Source of the DNA: a virus
IMG/VR virus record: IMGVR_UViG_3300036846_000707
Span: 1 to 24,746 of that record
Strand: one strand, 5' to 3'
Length of the DNA: 24,746 nucleotides
Below, in pieces: positions 6,492-14,209 of this stretch. Each line of letters opens with the position of its first letter. Position 1 is the stretch's first letter. The notes under the pieces are model-generated. The model was not told the DNA's origin and did not search any database. It saw only the letters and a list, made by a program, of their open reading frames with translations. A program made the translations under genes and the position numbers.

Positions 6492-9400
6492 AGAACGCCT
6501 CCTGTGCGCCGTAGCCGCCCGTATTCATTCCGGTGATGTATTCACGCAAGCGTCGCAGCTCGTGGCTGGAGAGGCGTTCCATGAACTCTGTGAGGTACAG
6601 GGAGGCAAAGGTCATCGCGATGCTGGCTGGCGACCACGTAGCCATCGTTGCCAGCTCGTCGCCGGACAGCGCGGTCAGCGCCCAGGCTTCCGGTACAGGA
6701 ACCGGCAGCGTAGCCAAGGCCTCGGTTATTACTGAATGAGGGGCGTCGGAATCCTGCTCGTTTGTGGATCGCGATTTATGATCCATATATATATTGAGAT
6801 CCAAATCGTGATCCACTTCGTTGGCGGTCTTCTCTGTTTTACGCGTCTGCAGGTTCAAGCCGTCTTCCTGGCGCTGAGCGAGGATGTCCATCATGAATTC
6901 TGCCGACTGCTGGTCAACGAAACGGATCGTAGGCCGCTTATCCCCATCCCTGGCGCGTCGCTTGTCGGTCTTCAGGCCGAGTGAATCGCAGATGTTTTTA
7001 AACAGGGCTTCCGGTACCTTCGGTTTACCTTTTGGCGTCATAAAGCCGCCGATGCGCAGGACGTTGTTCAACATGTCTCGGCGTTCGGCGGTCATGAGGT
7101 TATCCCTGGCACGCTTGAGGCGCTCCTGGGTGGCCTCTCCTGTCATTGTCTCCGGGTCGATGCCGCAGTCGATAAAGTACTGGCGCAGCGCTGTCGATTT
7201 GAGGCCATAGAAGCCGCGCATGGCCACCTCGACCACCGGCAAGCTTTTTACTTTGTAATCGACGATGCCAGGGTGTTTAGCTTGGAACGCTTCATCGGCT
7301 TGTTCGCGGGTCATTGCCGTCACGACGAAGTATTCCCACTGCCCGGCCTGTCTGAATGAGTAGGTGAAGTTGATCGCCGACTCCTCACGGTCATAACGAC
7401 GCGCTGTGACCTCGTCGAGCAGCATGGTTTCATAGCGTCGGACTTTATCTCGAGCGCCGTCGAAGTAGAATTTCAGGGTATCCTCGTCGACGGGTAGCTT
7501 CAGCTCATGCTCGATGTCCCAGCGGACAAGCTTCGCCTGTTCCTCCAGGGTTAACGCGCGTTTTTTCAGAATTGCTTCGCGCTCTGACTCGTTCGGTGTA
7601 TCGATGTTCAGGTGAAGATCCAGCGTTTGTTCCCAGACAATTTCCCGCGCTTCCTTACGCAGCTCCTTCCCGAGTTCATTCGCCTGTGGGTCTCCGGCAA
7701 GCGGCGAAACCTTATAGCCGTCGCTGTGCATAATGCAGATCATGTTGCTGGCGTAATCGTTTCGTGCCGTGGCCTCAATGGCTGATGCCTTGATTTTCAT
7801 CCGGGTGAAATCGGTGTTGGCCACACCCATGGAAATTCTGTCGCCGTCAAAGACAACGTCCGTCAGTTCACCGTTCATACCGGCAGTGGCCAGAAGTGCC
7901 TGGACGTATGCGCGTTCGATTTTTTGAGGATCGGTTTCGCGTTTTGCGCGAACCTTATCGAAGCCGATGATAAATTCTTTCGCTGTACGGTCGCGGCGCA
8001 GCATCTGGATTGCATCGCTGGGGACGACTTCGCCGCAGAACATGCCGAAGTGGCGATCAAAGTGCTTCTGCTCGATGGACACGCCGGATGAGATTGACGG
8101 GCTGTAAATCAGGCCATCGTACTTCTTCACCATCTTTTTCGGTTTGTTGGTGAATTCTTCAACCTCTGGCTCTGGCTTGCTCTTCTGATTAACGCACAGG
8201 AACTTCTTGTGCGGATAATTCAGGCGCAGGGTGGCGGTAACGTCCTCGGCGAACGTTGAACTGTCGGTGGCCAGCATGATTTTTTCACCGAGCTCTACGG
8301 CCTTCATCACCTCGGACATAATGCGATCCTTTTCGGTGTAGAAGACGCGGATAGGCTCGCCCGTTTCGCGGTTGCGAACGTCGACCGGCAATTCGATAAC
8401 GTGGATTTGCAACCATGCTGGTAAGCCCAGCTCTTCGCGGCGCTTCATCGCCAGTTCTGCCAGGTCAACCAGCAGATCGTTGGCATCAGCATCCACCATG
8501 ATCGGGTGTAATTCTGTTCTGGCCAGCGCGTCAATCAGCGTATTGAACACCGCGACCGGGTTTTCCATCGCGCGACCTGAAAGAACGGCGCGTAGCCCCT
8601 GTGTGGCCTCGTCAAAACCGAAATAGTCGTGCTGGCGCATCAGAGGTTGCCAGCAGCCTTTCACGATGGAGTTAATGCAGATCGTCAGCTTGCTGGCGTA
8701 TGGTGCCATTTCCTGATAGCCGGGGTCCTGGTAATGCAGAATATCGGCCTTCGCGCCTTTTCCTTCTGTCATCATTTCCCATAACCCACCGATGAGGCTC
8801 ACCCTGTGCGCGACAGAAACGCCGCGTTCTGCGTTATGCATCAGCGGACGTAGCAGGCCTGTCGACTTGCCCGAGCCCATGCCAGCGCGAACAATCACGA
8901 TCCCCTGCAGCTCCTGCACGTATTTCAGAACATCGTCGGTCATAACCGATGTTTCGAAGCGCTTATATGTGATGTGCTGTGGGCGTTTATTAGGGTCGGT
9001 AATGCGATCACTGAATGAACGAGGGGCCTGTGCCGTGCGGCATTTTCTGTTCAGGCGGCGTGCAATATGGTCTTTGACGGTGGCGCGGTAGACGTTCTCC
9101 AGCCCCATATCCCGCAGAACGATGCAGAACATGTTGAACAGATCGGACGGGCTGTTCGGTACCGGGCATGTCAGCATGCCAATATCTACCGCGTTCAGCA
9201 GCTCTTTTGCGAATGTGCGGCGGTTATCCTGCTTCAGGGTTTTCAGCTTGTTCAGCGTCAGCGTGAGCAGGTCAGTGCTGGCGTTAAGGCGATTTGACCT
9301 GGCGAACAGCTGGCGCGAGGTTTCACGGAGCCCACGTAATTTATGCAGGTCGTTGAAGTCGCTGCACTCCAGCTGGGGATCATCTTCAAAGGTAGGATAA

Positions 9401-10488
9401 ACGCATTTGATGCCGTGGAACTTTGCAAGAATCTCGAAGCCGGTGCGCAGGCCTGTGTTGCCTTTTCCTTCAGCCGACGATTTGCGGTCGTTATCCAGTG
9501 CGCAGGTAATTTTTGCAGCGGGATAGACGTTAACCAGCTGCTCGACAACATGGATCATGTTGTTGGCTGATATCGCGACAACCACGGCATCAAAGCGTTT
9601 TTTCGGGTCCTTCCTGGTAGCCAGCCAGACAGAAGCGCCCGTTGCAAAGCCTTCTGTTACGGCTACATTCTGCGCCCCTTTCAGGTCGCCAATAACGAAA
9701 CATGTTCCGACGAAATCGCCGTTCGTGATGGCGCTGGTCTGGAATTTCCCACCCTGTTGATCGATACGCTGCCAGCCAACAATTCGCCCGTCTTTTCGTC
9801 CGTCCAGGTGGGCCAGCGGAACGGCCATATATGTTGTGGGGCCACGGCTCCATTTTGCGCTGTCGTGACTGGTCACGCGACGGATATCACATGCGCTAAA
9901 TACGTCACGAATTCCTTTCTTGACGGCGTATGGCCATGAACCGTTTTCAGCAGGAGCATGCTCCCAGGCGTGATGGAAAGCCAACCATCCGAGCAAACGA
10001 TCATGCTCTATCTGGTTATTTTTCAAATCGTTAATGCGTTTCATTTCGACGCGGCGGCGGCGTGCTTCAGCCTGACGTTCTAGGCGAGCACGTTCTTCTT
10101 CTGGCTGAGCGACCACGGTCGCACAGTTACGCTGCTGTTCACGGCGATATTCTGAAAACAGAAAGGAGAAACCACTCCATGAACCGGCATCACTGCCTTT
10201 ATGGACGAAGTTAACAAAGGGGTAACTTAAGCCGTCTTTGCTCTGCTCCAGTCGGGAGTAAATTTCGACGCGGCCTTTGAGGCTCTTTTCCAGCGCTTCC
10301 GGGAAGGAATTGTTATATGTGGTGTAGCGCTCTTTACCACCGCGCGGATTAAGCTGGATTCTGTCAGCGCAGGCATGCCAGTTAATACCGGCCATTTTCG
10401 CCAGTTCACTAAGCTCGTCCCGTGCTGCTTCGAGCAATGAATACGGATCGCTGCTAAAGCGCTCCGCGTAGAAGTTTTGTAAGGTCAT
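6484..10488 (-). CDS. repA: RepA, multidomain replication protein (primase-helicase)
   Basis: The 1334-aa replicase of N15-type plasmids, sufficient in N15 for theta replication from an origin inside its own gene. The N-terminal half resembles phage/plasmid primases: a TOPRIM-like fold with TEG at 278-280 (VAVTEGFATGAS) and DND at 332-334 (ALDNDRK). The second half is a helicase: Walker A AGMGSGKST at 535-543, Walker B-like FDEAT at 625-629, and a late motif with QMLRRDR after SISSGVSIEQ, resembling the herpes origin-binding helicase superfamily. The ATG follows AAAGG. A centromere palindrome (10109-10122) and a copy of the CGTGACNNGTCACG palindrome (9864-9877) lie inside the gene. Transcription starts from a CB-controlled promoter at about 10700. 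I did not locate the origin, but the N15 precedent places it within repA. Confidence 0.95.
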   Translation of the reverse strand: MTLQNFYAERFSSDPYSLLEAARDELSELAKMAGINWHACADRIQLNPRGGKERYTTYNNSFPEALEKSLKGRVEIYSRLEQSKDGLSYPFVNFVHKGSDAGSWSGFSFLFSEYRREQQRNCATVVAQPEEERARLERQAEARRRRVEMKRINDLKNNQIEHDRLLGWLAFHHAWEHAPAENGSWPYAVKKGIRDVFSACDIRRVTSHDSAKWSRGPTTYMAVPLAHLDGRKDGRIVGWQRIDQQGGKFQTSAITNGDFVGTCFVIGDLKGAQNVAVTEGFATGASVWLATRKDPKKRFDAVVVAISANNMIHVVEQLVNVYPAAKITCALDNDRKSSAEGKGNTGLRTGFEILAKFHGIKCVYPTFEDDPQLECSDFNDLHKLRGLRETSRQLFARSNRLNASTDLLTLTLNKLKTLKQDNRRTFAKELLNAVDIGMLTCPVPNSPSDLFNMFCIVLRDMGLENVYRATVKDHIARRLNRKCRTAQAPRSFSDRITDPNKRPQHITYKRFETSVMTDDVLKYVQELQGIVIVRAGMGSGKSTGLLRPLMHNAERGVSVAHRVSLIGGLWEMMTEGKGAKADILHYQDPGYQEMAPYASKLTICINSIVKGCWQPLMRQHDYFGFDEATQGLRAVLSGRAMENPVAVFNTLIDALARTELHPIMVDADANDLLVDLAELAMKRREELGLPAWLQIHVIELPVDVRNRETGEPIRVFYTEKDRIMSEVMKAVELGEKIMLATDSSTFAEDVTATLRLNYPHKKFLCVNQKSKPEPEVEEFTNKPKKMVKKYDGLIYSPSISSGVSIEQKHFDRHFGMFCGEVVPSDAIQMLRRDRTAKEFIIGFDKVRAKRETDPQKIERAYVQALLATAGMNGELTDVVFDGDRISMGVANTDFTRMKIKASAIEATARNDYASNMICIMHSDGYKVSPLAGDPQANELGKELRKEAREIVWEQTLDLHLNIDTPNESEREAILKKRALTLEEQAKLVRWDIEHELKLPVDEDTLKFYFDGARDKVRRYETMLLDEVTARRYDREESAINFTYSFRQAGQWEYFVVTAMTREQADEAFQAKHPGIVDYKVKSLPVVEVAMRGFYGLKSTALRQYFIDCGIDPETMTGEATQERLKRARDNLMTAERRDMLNNVLRIGGFMTPKGKPKVPEALFKNICDSLGLKTDKRRARDGDKRPTIRFVDQQSAEFMMDILAQRQEDGLNLQTRKTEKTANEVDHDLDLNIYMDHKSRSTNEQDSDAPHSVITEALATLPVPVPEAWALTALSGDELATMATWSPASIAMTFASLYLTEFMERLSSHELRRLREYITGMNTGGYGAQEAFYG
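9864..9877. repeat. Dispersed palindrome CGTGACNNGTCACG, copy 2
   Basis: CGTGACTGGTCACG inside repA (codons near residue 205). It has the same arms as copies at 4574 and 15390, and the same TG centre as the 15390 copy. Confidence 0.55.
10109..10122. promoter_or_regulatory. Centromere-type site IR1 (SopB-binding palindrome)
   Basis: GCGACCACGGTCGC within the 5' part of repA, with partial extension on one side (GCAC). It is one of four copies. N15 carries four dispersed inverted repeats of this kind that serve as partition sites for SopB. Confidence 0.8.
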
Positions 10489-10509
10489 TTTTTAGCCTTT
10501 CCATGCGAA

Positions 10510-10584
10510 TTAGCATTTTTTCGGGTTGAAAAAATCCGCAGGAGCAGCCACAATAAACGCACATCTTCTGAAGGACGGTGCCAT
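10510..10584 (-). CDS. Possible 24-aa leader peptide upstream of repA
   Basis: MAPSFRRCAFIVAAPADFFN ending PKKC, with its stop 22 bp before the repA ATG. AGGAG is 14 bases before its ATG and within the arm of the leader hairpin, so initiation would be poor. The layout resembles translationally coupled leader peptides of other antisense-controlled replicons. Weak. Confidence 0.3.
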   Translation of the reverse strand: MAPSFRRCAFIVAAPADFFNPKKC

Positions 10585-10641
10585 TATTTTGTGGTGTTGC
10601 TCCTGAAAAAAGGCCCGAGTTTGCCGACTCGGGTTTTTTTT
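10541..10641 (+). ncRNA. Candidate antisense RNA over the repA leader, with terminator
   Basis: The 250 bp between repA and cB holds two structures. An inverted repeat GGAGCA..CCACAA (10541-10553) pairs with TTGTGG..TTGCTCC (10589-10603). A strong intrinsic terminator follows on the plus strand: stem CCCGAGT / ACTCGGG (10614-10633) and eight T (10634-10641). A plus-strand RNA from TTGAAA (10526-10531) and CAATAA (10551-10556, a long 19-bp spacer) would be about 75 nt and fully antisense to the repA leader. Read on the minus strand the same hairpin is followed by CCTTTTTT and could attenuate repA instead. Confidence 0.45.
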
Positions 10642-10707
10642 CGTCTTTTTTTTGGCTGCTACAGTCTGGTTCAACCCCGTCAAAGTATAGATCGGATTAA
10701 ACCATAA

Positions 10708-10723
10708 TTATAGTTAGCCATAA
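10708..10723. promoter_or_regulatory. CB operator over the repA promoter
   Basis: TTATAGTTAGCCATAA, a near-palindrome of the immB operator consensus. It overlaps a minus-strand -10 hexamer TATAAT (10707-10712); the -35 is weak (CAATAA, 10730-10735). Bound CB would block transcription of repA. Confidence 0.7.
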
Positions 10724-10737
10724 ACCCCGTTATTGTA

Positions 10738-11346
10738 TCATCTACCCTCAACCATGAACGATTTGATCGTACCGACTACTTGGTGCACAAATTGAAGATC
10801 ACTTTTATCATGTATAACCCGTTGAGAGTTAGCACTATCAAGGTAGTAGTGCTGCTCGTCAAAGCGCGCTAACCGTTGAATTGTGATTTCACCGCCCTTC
10901 TCACAAACCAACACATCCTCACCCGGCACCAGCGTGAGTGAGGAGTCGACCAGGATAACGTCCCCAGGCTGGTAGTTATGCTGAATTTGGTTCCCTACCG
11001 TCAATGCGTAAACGGTGCTCCGTTGACTCACGAACGGCAGGAATCGCTCAGTGTTTGCAGGTTCTCCAGGCTTCCAGTCGCTATCCGGACCACTCTCTGT
11101 CGTGCCAATAACAGGAACGCGGCCTGGATCCGATTCAGTGCCATACAGTATCCATTGCACGGGCTTACGCAGGCATTTTGCCAGCGACAGCCCGATCTCC
11201 AGCGACGGCATTACGTCGCCACGTTCTAAGTTTTGGACGCCCGGAAGAGAGATTCCCACAGCTTCTGCCACTTGCTTCAGCGTCAGTTTCAGCTCTAAAC
11301 GGCGTGCTTTCAGTCGTTCGCCTCGTGTTTTCATACTGTTAATCAT
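10738..11346 (-). CDS. cB: CB prophage repressor (CI-like, HTH + LexA-like C-terminal domain)
   Basis: A 202-aa repressor. Residues about 5-65 are an XRE helix-turn-helix (LKQVAEAVGISLPGVQNLERGD). Residues about 108-200 have the peptidase S24/LexA-like fold (VYALTVGN, QPGDVILVD, PGEDVLVCEKGGEIT) used for dimerisation. The self-cleavage machinery looks lost: the usual G-D-S-M is GNQI (118-121), the Lys position reads Gln (ITIQRL, about 157), and the usual Ala-Gly cleavage pair is absent (TESGP). It is therefore probably not inactivated by RecA and needs an antirepressor. Divergent from cro with operators between. The start is uncertain: ATG at 11346 or at 11334 (MKTRGERL), neither with a Shine-Dalgarno sequence. 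Confidence 0.92.
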   Translation of the reverse strand: MINSMKTRGERLKARRLELKLTLKQVAEAVGISLPGVQNLERGDVMPSLEIGLSLAKCLRKPVQWILYGTESDPGRVPVIGTTESGPDSDWKPGEPANTERFLPFVSQRSTVYALTVGNQIQHNYQPGDVILVDSSLTLVPGEDVLVCEKGGEITIQRLARFDEQHYYLDSANSQRVIHDKSDLQFVHQVVGTIKSFMVEGR

Positions 11347-11357
11347 AATAGATCTGT

Positions 11358-11373
11358 TTATAGCTGGCTATAA
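11358..11373. promoter_or_regulatory. immB operator next to cB
   Basis: TTATAGCTGGCTATAA is the most symmetric operator copy, 12 bp before the cB start. A minus-strand TATAAA (11357-11362) overlaps it and would start cB mRNA only a few bases before the ATG, so CB may autoregulate. Confidence 0.78.
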
Positions 11374-11383
11374 TTTTTATTAA

Positions 11384-11420
11384 TTATACCTAGCTTTAAT
11401 TTGTAGTTATTGTTTATAAT
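11384..11420 (+). promoter_or_regulatory. immB operator and cro promoter
   Basis: The operator-like TTATACCTAGCTTTAA (11384-11399) overlaps the -35 region of a promoter with a consensus -10 TATAAT (11415-11420). The start is predicted at about 11427, giving a nearly leaderless cro mRNA. Confidence 0.68.
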
Positions 11421-11427
11421 AAAATCT

Positions 11428-11640
11428 ATGAAACCCGAAGAACTTGTGCGCCACTTTGGCGACGTAGAAAAAGCAGCGATTGGCGTGGGTGTTACACCCG
11501 GCGCAGTCTACCAATGGCTGCATGCTGGGGAGATTCCTCGTTTGCGGCAAAGCGACATAGAGGTCCGTACCGCTTACAAATTAAAGAGTGATTTCACCTC
11601 TCAGCGCATGGGTAACAAAGGATGTGATCGTGGAACTTAA
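11428..11640 (+). CDS. cro: Cro-like repressor
   Basis: A 70-aa Cro-family DNA-binding protein, MKPEELVRHFGDVEKAA with the helix-turn-helix GVGVTPGAVYQWLHAGEIP and the typical follow-on RLRQSDIEVRTA. It should compete with CB at the immB operators and favour lytic growth. The ATG is the only sensible start, lacks a Shine-Dalgarno sequence and sits about 8 bases after the -10 box, so the message is probably leaderless. Its 3' end overlaps the start of the Q-like gene. Confidence 0.88.
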   Translation: MKPEELVRHFGDVEKAAIGVGVTPGAVYQWLHAGEIPRLRQSDIEVRTAYKLKSDFTSQRMGNKGCDRGT

Positions 11641-12367
11641 AAGCATTCAAGCCTGTGTATCAACGGCTCTATCAGACCTGCATTATCTCCAGCGCGGCAT
11701 CCTTGAGGTTCAGCTGGAGCAGTTGCGCCTTGCCAGCTCTGGCCGCTTTACTGACAAACCGACCAGAACTATCTGTTTGGGCGATAGTGGGTCCGATGAA
11801 ATCACTATTGCCGCTGAACCCGTTCGTTATCATGTGGGAAAATCATTCAAACAGTCTTCGATGCTGCTCACTGAATTAGATTTCATGACCGCTAGCTGGC
11901 GTCGTGCAATCGAGCAGTTAAATAGCGAAGAGACTGCCTGGCTACATTATTGCTATGGCTGCAAACCAAATTATAAGAATGATGTGATTATTTGCCAGTG
12001 GCTGTGGCTCGATTTTTTAATTTCTCATTCCAGGGAGGGTTTCAAGAAAATGAAAGCCCCCACAAAAAACATCATGCAGAAATTAACTTACTACGGCATC
12101 CAGAACGTTAAATTTGAAATTCTGCATGATAAAGAAAGAAGTGAGATGGAGCAGGACGCATATATTAGCATTTTACTTGATATATCCGTGGATAGCTGGC
12201 GTAAGGATTATAAAAAACGCTGGTTGTTAATGAAATCACGATGCATGCATCTTAACGATATCGCACTGTTAAATGCGGCGGAGAAGCGCAGTGAAATCAT
12301 CGAAAGCCATCGTGCAGGATGTTCCGACTTGCCTGTGCCAGCAGGTTATGTACAGGAAGCCAGATAG
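11630..12367 (+). CDS. Q: Q-like transcription antiterminator
   Basis: A 245-aa protein in the position of N15 gp40, directly after cro, with the central pattern of phage antitermination proteins (EETAWLHYCYGCKPNYKND, ICQWLWLDF). Lambda Q-type proteins load on RNA polymerase paused at the late promoter and let it pass the following terminator; the candidate site is at 17258-18801. I chose GTG at 11630, preceded by AAAGGA with 7 bases spacing and overlapping the end of cro. An in-frame ATG at 11588 lies deep inside cro and has no ribosome-binding site. No N-type antiterminator is seen, as in N15. Assignment rests on motif and position. Confidence 0.75.
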   Translation: MELKSIQACVSTALSDLHYLQRGILEVQLEQLRLASSGRFTDKPTRTICLGDSGSDEITIAAEPVRYHVGKSFKQSSMLLTELDFMTASWRRAIEQLNSEETAWLHYCYGCKPNYKNDVIICQWLWLDFLISHSREGFKKMKAPTKNIMQKLTYYGIQNVKFEILHDKERSEMEQDAYISILLDISVDSWRKDYKKRWLLMKSRCMHLNDIALLNAAEKRSEIIESHRAGCSDLPVPAGYVQEAR

Positions 12368-12593
12368 GCCTGAACTCCGGTTCTCGGGAGTAAGGAATGA
12401 ATACATCATCTGGTGCCCTACATGCGGCTATCAGACGCTCCCTGACAGTAACAGACAATCCGTAATTACTGAATGGTATTTATCAAATCAACCGGGTAAT
12501 AAGCATATCGAAAAAATATGGCTCAAGCGTTATCTGGAAATCAAAGAGGGTGCGACCGCGGTCGCACAAGATAATGAAGAATACTCCGTTTAA
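12291..12593 (+). CDS. Hypothetical zinc-ribbon protein (100 aa)
   Basis: Two cysteine pairs, TCLC near the N-terminus and CPTCGYQTLP about 32 residues later, resemble the small zinc-ribbon proteins of lambdoid early regions (Lar-like). The GTG at 12291 (GGAG seven bases upstream) keeps both pairs; ATG at 12348 would lose the first, and ATG at 12273 is also possible. It overlaps the end of the Q-like gene. Centromere site IR2 (12550-12567) lies inside its 3' part, so codons there are constrained by the palindrome. Confidence 0.65.
   Translation: MKSSKAIVQDVPTCLCQQVMYRKPDRPELRFSGVRNEYIIWCPTCGYQTLPDSNRQSVITEWYLSNQPGNKHIEKIWLKRYLEIKEGATAVAQDNEEYSV
12550..12567. promoter_or_regulatory. Centromere-type site IR2 (SopB-binding palindrome)
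   Basis: GTGCGACCGCGGTCGCAC is a perfect 18-bp palindrome, the most symmetric of the four copies, embedded in a coding gene. Confidence 0.85.
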
Positions 12594-12777
12594 GCAAGGG
12601 CCCATGTCGCGCGATGATGCGGAAAATATTTCTCGGCTTTATAAGAAAAAAGGCCATGAGGTAGTTATCGCTGATTCTTTGGCTTTAGATGGGACATATT
12701 ATGTTTACGTCACTCTACCTGAATTAAAGAAAGAACCCACACCATCAAGAACTTTTCAACAAAGAATATGGGAATAA
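12574..12777 (+). CDS. Hypothetical 67-aa protein
   Basis: MKNTPFKQGPMSRDDAENIS, then VVIADSLALDGTYYVYVTLP; a small mixed alpha/beta protein of a type common in phage early regions. It overlaps the previous gene by 20 bases. ATG at 12604 (AAGG nearby) is an alternative start. Function unknown. Confidence 0.6.
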   Translation: MKNTPFKQGPMSRDDAENISRLYKKKGHEVVIADSLALDGTYYVYVTLPELKKEPTPSRTFQQRIWE

Positions 12778-13694
12778 ATATGGTTAACATGCAAAAAACC
12801 ATTCTGTCGATGATTATGCATAAATGGCTTGAAAGCGATTCTGTAATTATCGACACGGAAACAACCGGTCTTGCTGACGATGCTGAGATTATCGAGATAG
12901 CGATTATCAATATGCGCGGCGAAGTGTTGCTCGACACTCTTGTGAAGCCGACCAAATCAATCCCTCCGGAAGCAACCAAAATCAATCACATCACCAACGA
13001 AATGGTTGCCAATGCACCAGCGTGGCGTGATGTATTCCCAAAGGTGTTGACGATAATTAGCCAGCGTAAATGGCTGGCCTGGAACTCAGGTTTTGATGCC
13101 CGCATGCTAGGGCAGACCTGCGTAAACACGGTTTTTCTAAATAAAAACGCCTATTACGGGGCCTCCGTTGTTGCGCGGATTCACACCAGCCATATTGACG
13201 CCAAAGCAGTCTACGACCAGTGGTATGGAGAGTTTGACGAGAAGCGTAAAGCTTTCAAGCGTCAGAGCCTGACAATCGCAGCTGCGCGACACGGTGTATC
13301 AGTGGAGGGAGCACATCGCGCCCTGGCTGATTGCCAGATGGTTCTGGCCGTGCTGCAAAAAGTCTGCGCTCCCGCTCCTCAAACAGAAAGCGTTGCCGAC
13401 AAAGATTTACCTCCCTGCCCGTTCTGCTATGGCCCACCCTCGTTGTTCACCCATCACCTGAATGACAAAGGCTATGCCCCTTTATATCAGCCCGTGAATT
13501 ATGGCGATGATGGTCTGTACGTAGGTTCGTATGTCTTTTGCCATGAATGCGGCGCACAGGGTGAAGAAGTAAGAGACCACGTCTACGAAGATTCAGATGT
13601 TGCCCAGCTCGAAGCGGAGGCAAAGAACGTCTGGTCAGATCGTGACGAGCGCCACCGCGATCTGTATGTATCCAGCCAAGAGGACAAATCATGA
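12768..13694 (+). CDS. DnaQ-like 3'-5' exonuclease fused to a Lar-type zinc ribbon
   Basis: 308 aa. Residues about 24-200 form a DEDDh exonuclease: D29 and E31 in IIDTETTG, D110 in WNSGFDARML, then H183 and D188 in GAHRALADCQ, so the catalytic set looks complete. Residues about 212-295 form a separate zinc-ribbon module with CPFC (217-220) and CHEC (258-261), similar to phage restriction-alleviation (Lar-like) proteins. DnaQ-like exonucleases of phages act in repair or degradation of DNA or RNA; the role here is unknown. The start is ATG at 12768 (overlapping the preceding gene) or ATG at 12780 (GGGA six bases upstream). The stop overlaps the next ATG (ATGA). Confidence 0.88.
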   Translation: MGINMVNMQKTILSMIMHKWLESDSVIIDTETTGLADDAEIIEIAIINMRGEVLLDTLVKPTKSIPPEATKINHITNEMVANAPAWRDVFPKVLTIISQRKWLAWNSGFDARMLGQTCVNTVFLNKNAYYGASVVARIHTSHIDAKAVYDQWYGEFDEKRKAFKRQSLTIAAARHGVSVEGAHRALADCQMVLAVLQKVCAPAPQTESVADKDLPPCPFCYGPPSLFTHHLNDKGYAPLYQPVNYGDDGLYVGSYVFCHECGAQGEEVRDHVYEDSDVAQLEAEAKNVWSDRDERHRDLYVSSQEDKS

Positions 13695-13933
13695 AACTGA
13701 AAATGTTCACACCCGATGGGTCGGTACTTATCGAAAGCAGCCTGGTAGCGCAGTTCTATCCAGACCATGAAAGTGGCGGTGAGTTAACAACCATCGAAAC
13801 AGTATCCGCTACTGGTGAAACCTTCTCTGCGAAGGTTAAGCACTCATTTCATCAAGTGACAAGTGCGCTTGTCACCGCTTGGAGTGTTGACGAGAAGAAA
13901 GCCGAGCAAAGAGGGAGTGATGAATACGATTAA
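13691..13933 (+). CDS. Hypothetical 80-aa protein
   Basis: MKLKMFTPDGSVLIESSLVA, a soluble protein with several probable beta strands. It is coupled to the exonuclease by an ATGA overlap with GAGGA upstream. An internal 8-bp hairpin (13856-13875, GTGACAAG / CTTGTCAC) lies in the reading frame. Function unknown. Confidence 0.7.
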   Translation: MKLKMFTPDGSVLIESSLVAQFYPDHESGGELTTIETVSATGETFSAKVKHSFHQVTSALVTAWSVDEKKAEQRGSDEYD

Positions 13934-14207
13934 ACCAGAAGGGCCTTTTATCCTCATGACGTTCGAGGGGGACGATATTCTTTTTGACGATCGCGGCATC
14001 GTGATGATGAACGGGAAGCCGAAATGGACAGGAGTTGCTCGCCTGTATTTTGAAAGGGATCTTGGCGAGCATAAAGCAAAATATTGGTCGCGAGATATCA
14101 AAGACGCGCGCGCCTTCAACACTATGGATGAGGCGACAGTTCAGCTTTGCAAAATGAAAAATCCGCACTTAATCCGGATTCGCCAATTAATCGTGAAGGG
14201 AGAGTGA
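13920..14207 (+). CDS. Hypothetical 95-aa protein
   Basis: MNTIKPEGPFILMTFEGDDI. A beta-rich N-terminal part with paired Asp residues (GDDILFDDRG) is followed by a helical C-terminus. The ATG at 13920 has GAGGGA upstream and overlaps the end of the previous gene by 14 bases. No known domain recognised. Confidence 0.7.
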   Translation: MNTIKPEGPFILMTFEGDDILFDDRGIVMMNGKPKWTGVARLYFERDLGEHKAKYWSRDIKDARAFNTMDEATVQLCKMKNPHLIRIRQLIVKGE

Positions 14208-14209
14208 GC

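Noticed and set aside
8372-9400. Several plus-strand ORFs of 76-99 codons within repA
   Set aside because: They are antisense shadows of a well-supported gene, without ribosome-binding sites or recognisable motifs.
11588-11630. N-terminal extension of the Q-like protein from ATG 11588
   Set aside because: It lies inside cro with no ribosome-binding site; GTG 11630 has AAAGGA at good spacing.
13856-13875. A fourth copy of the CGTGAC palindrome
   Set aside because: GTGACAAG / CTTGTCAC shares only GTGAC arms with a wider spacing and lies in a coding frame.
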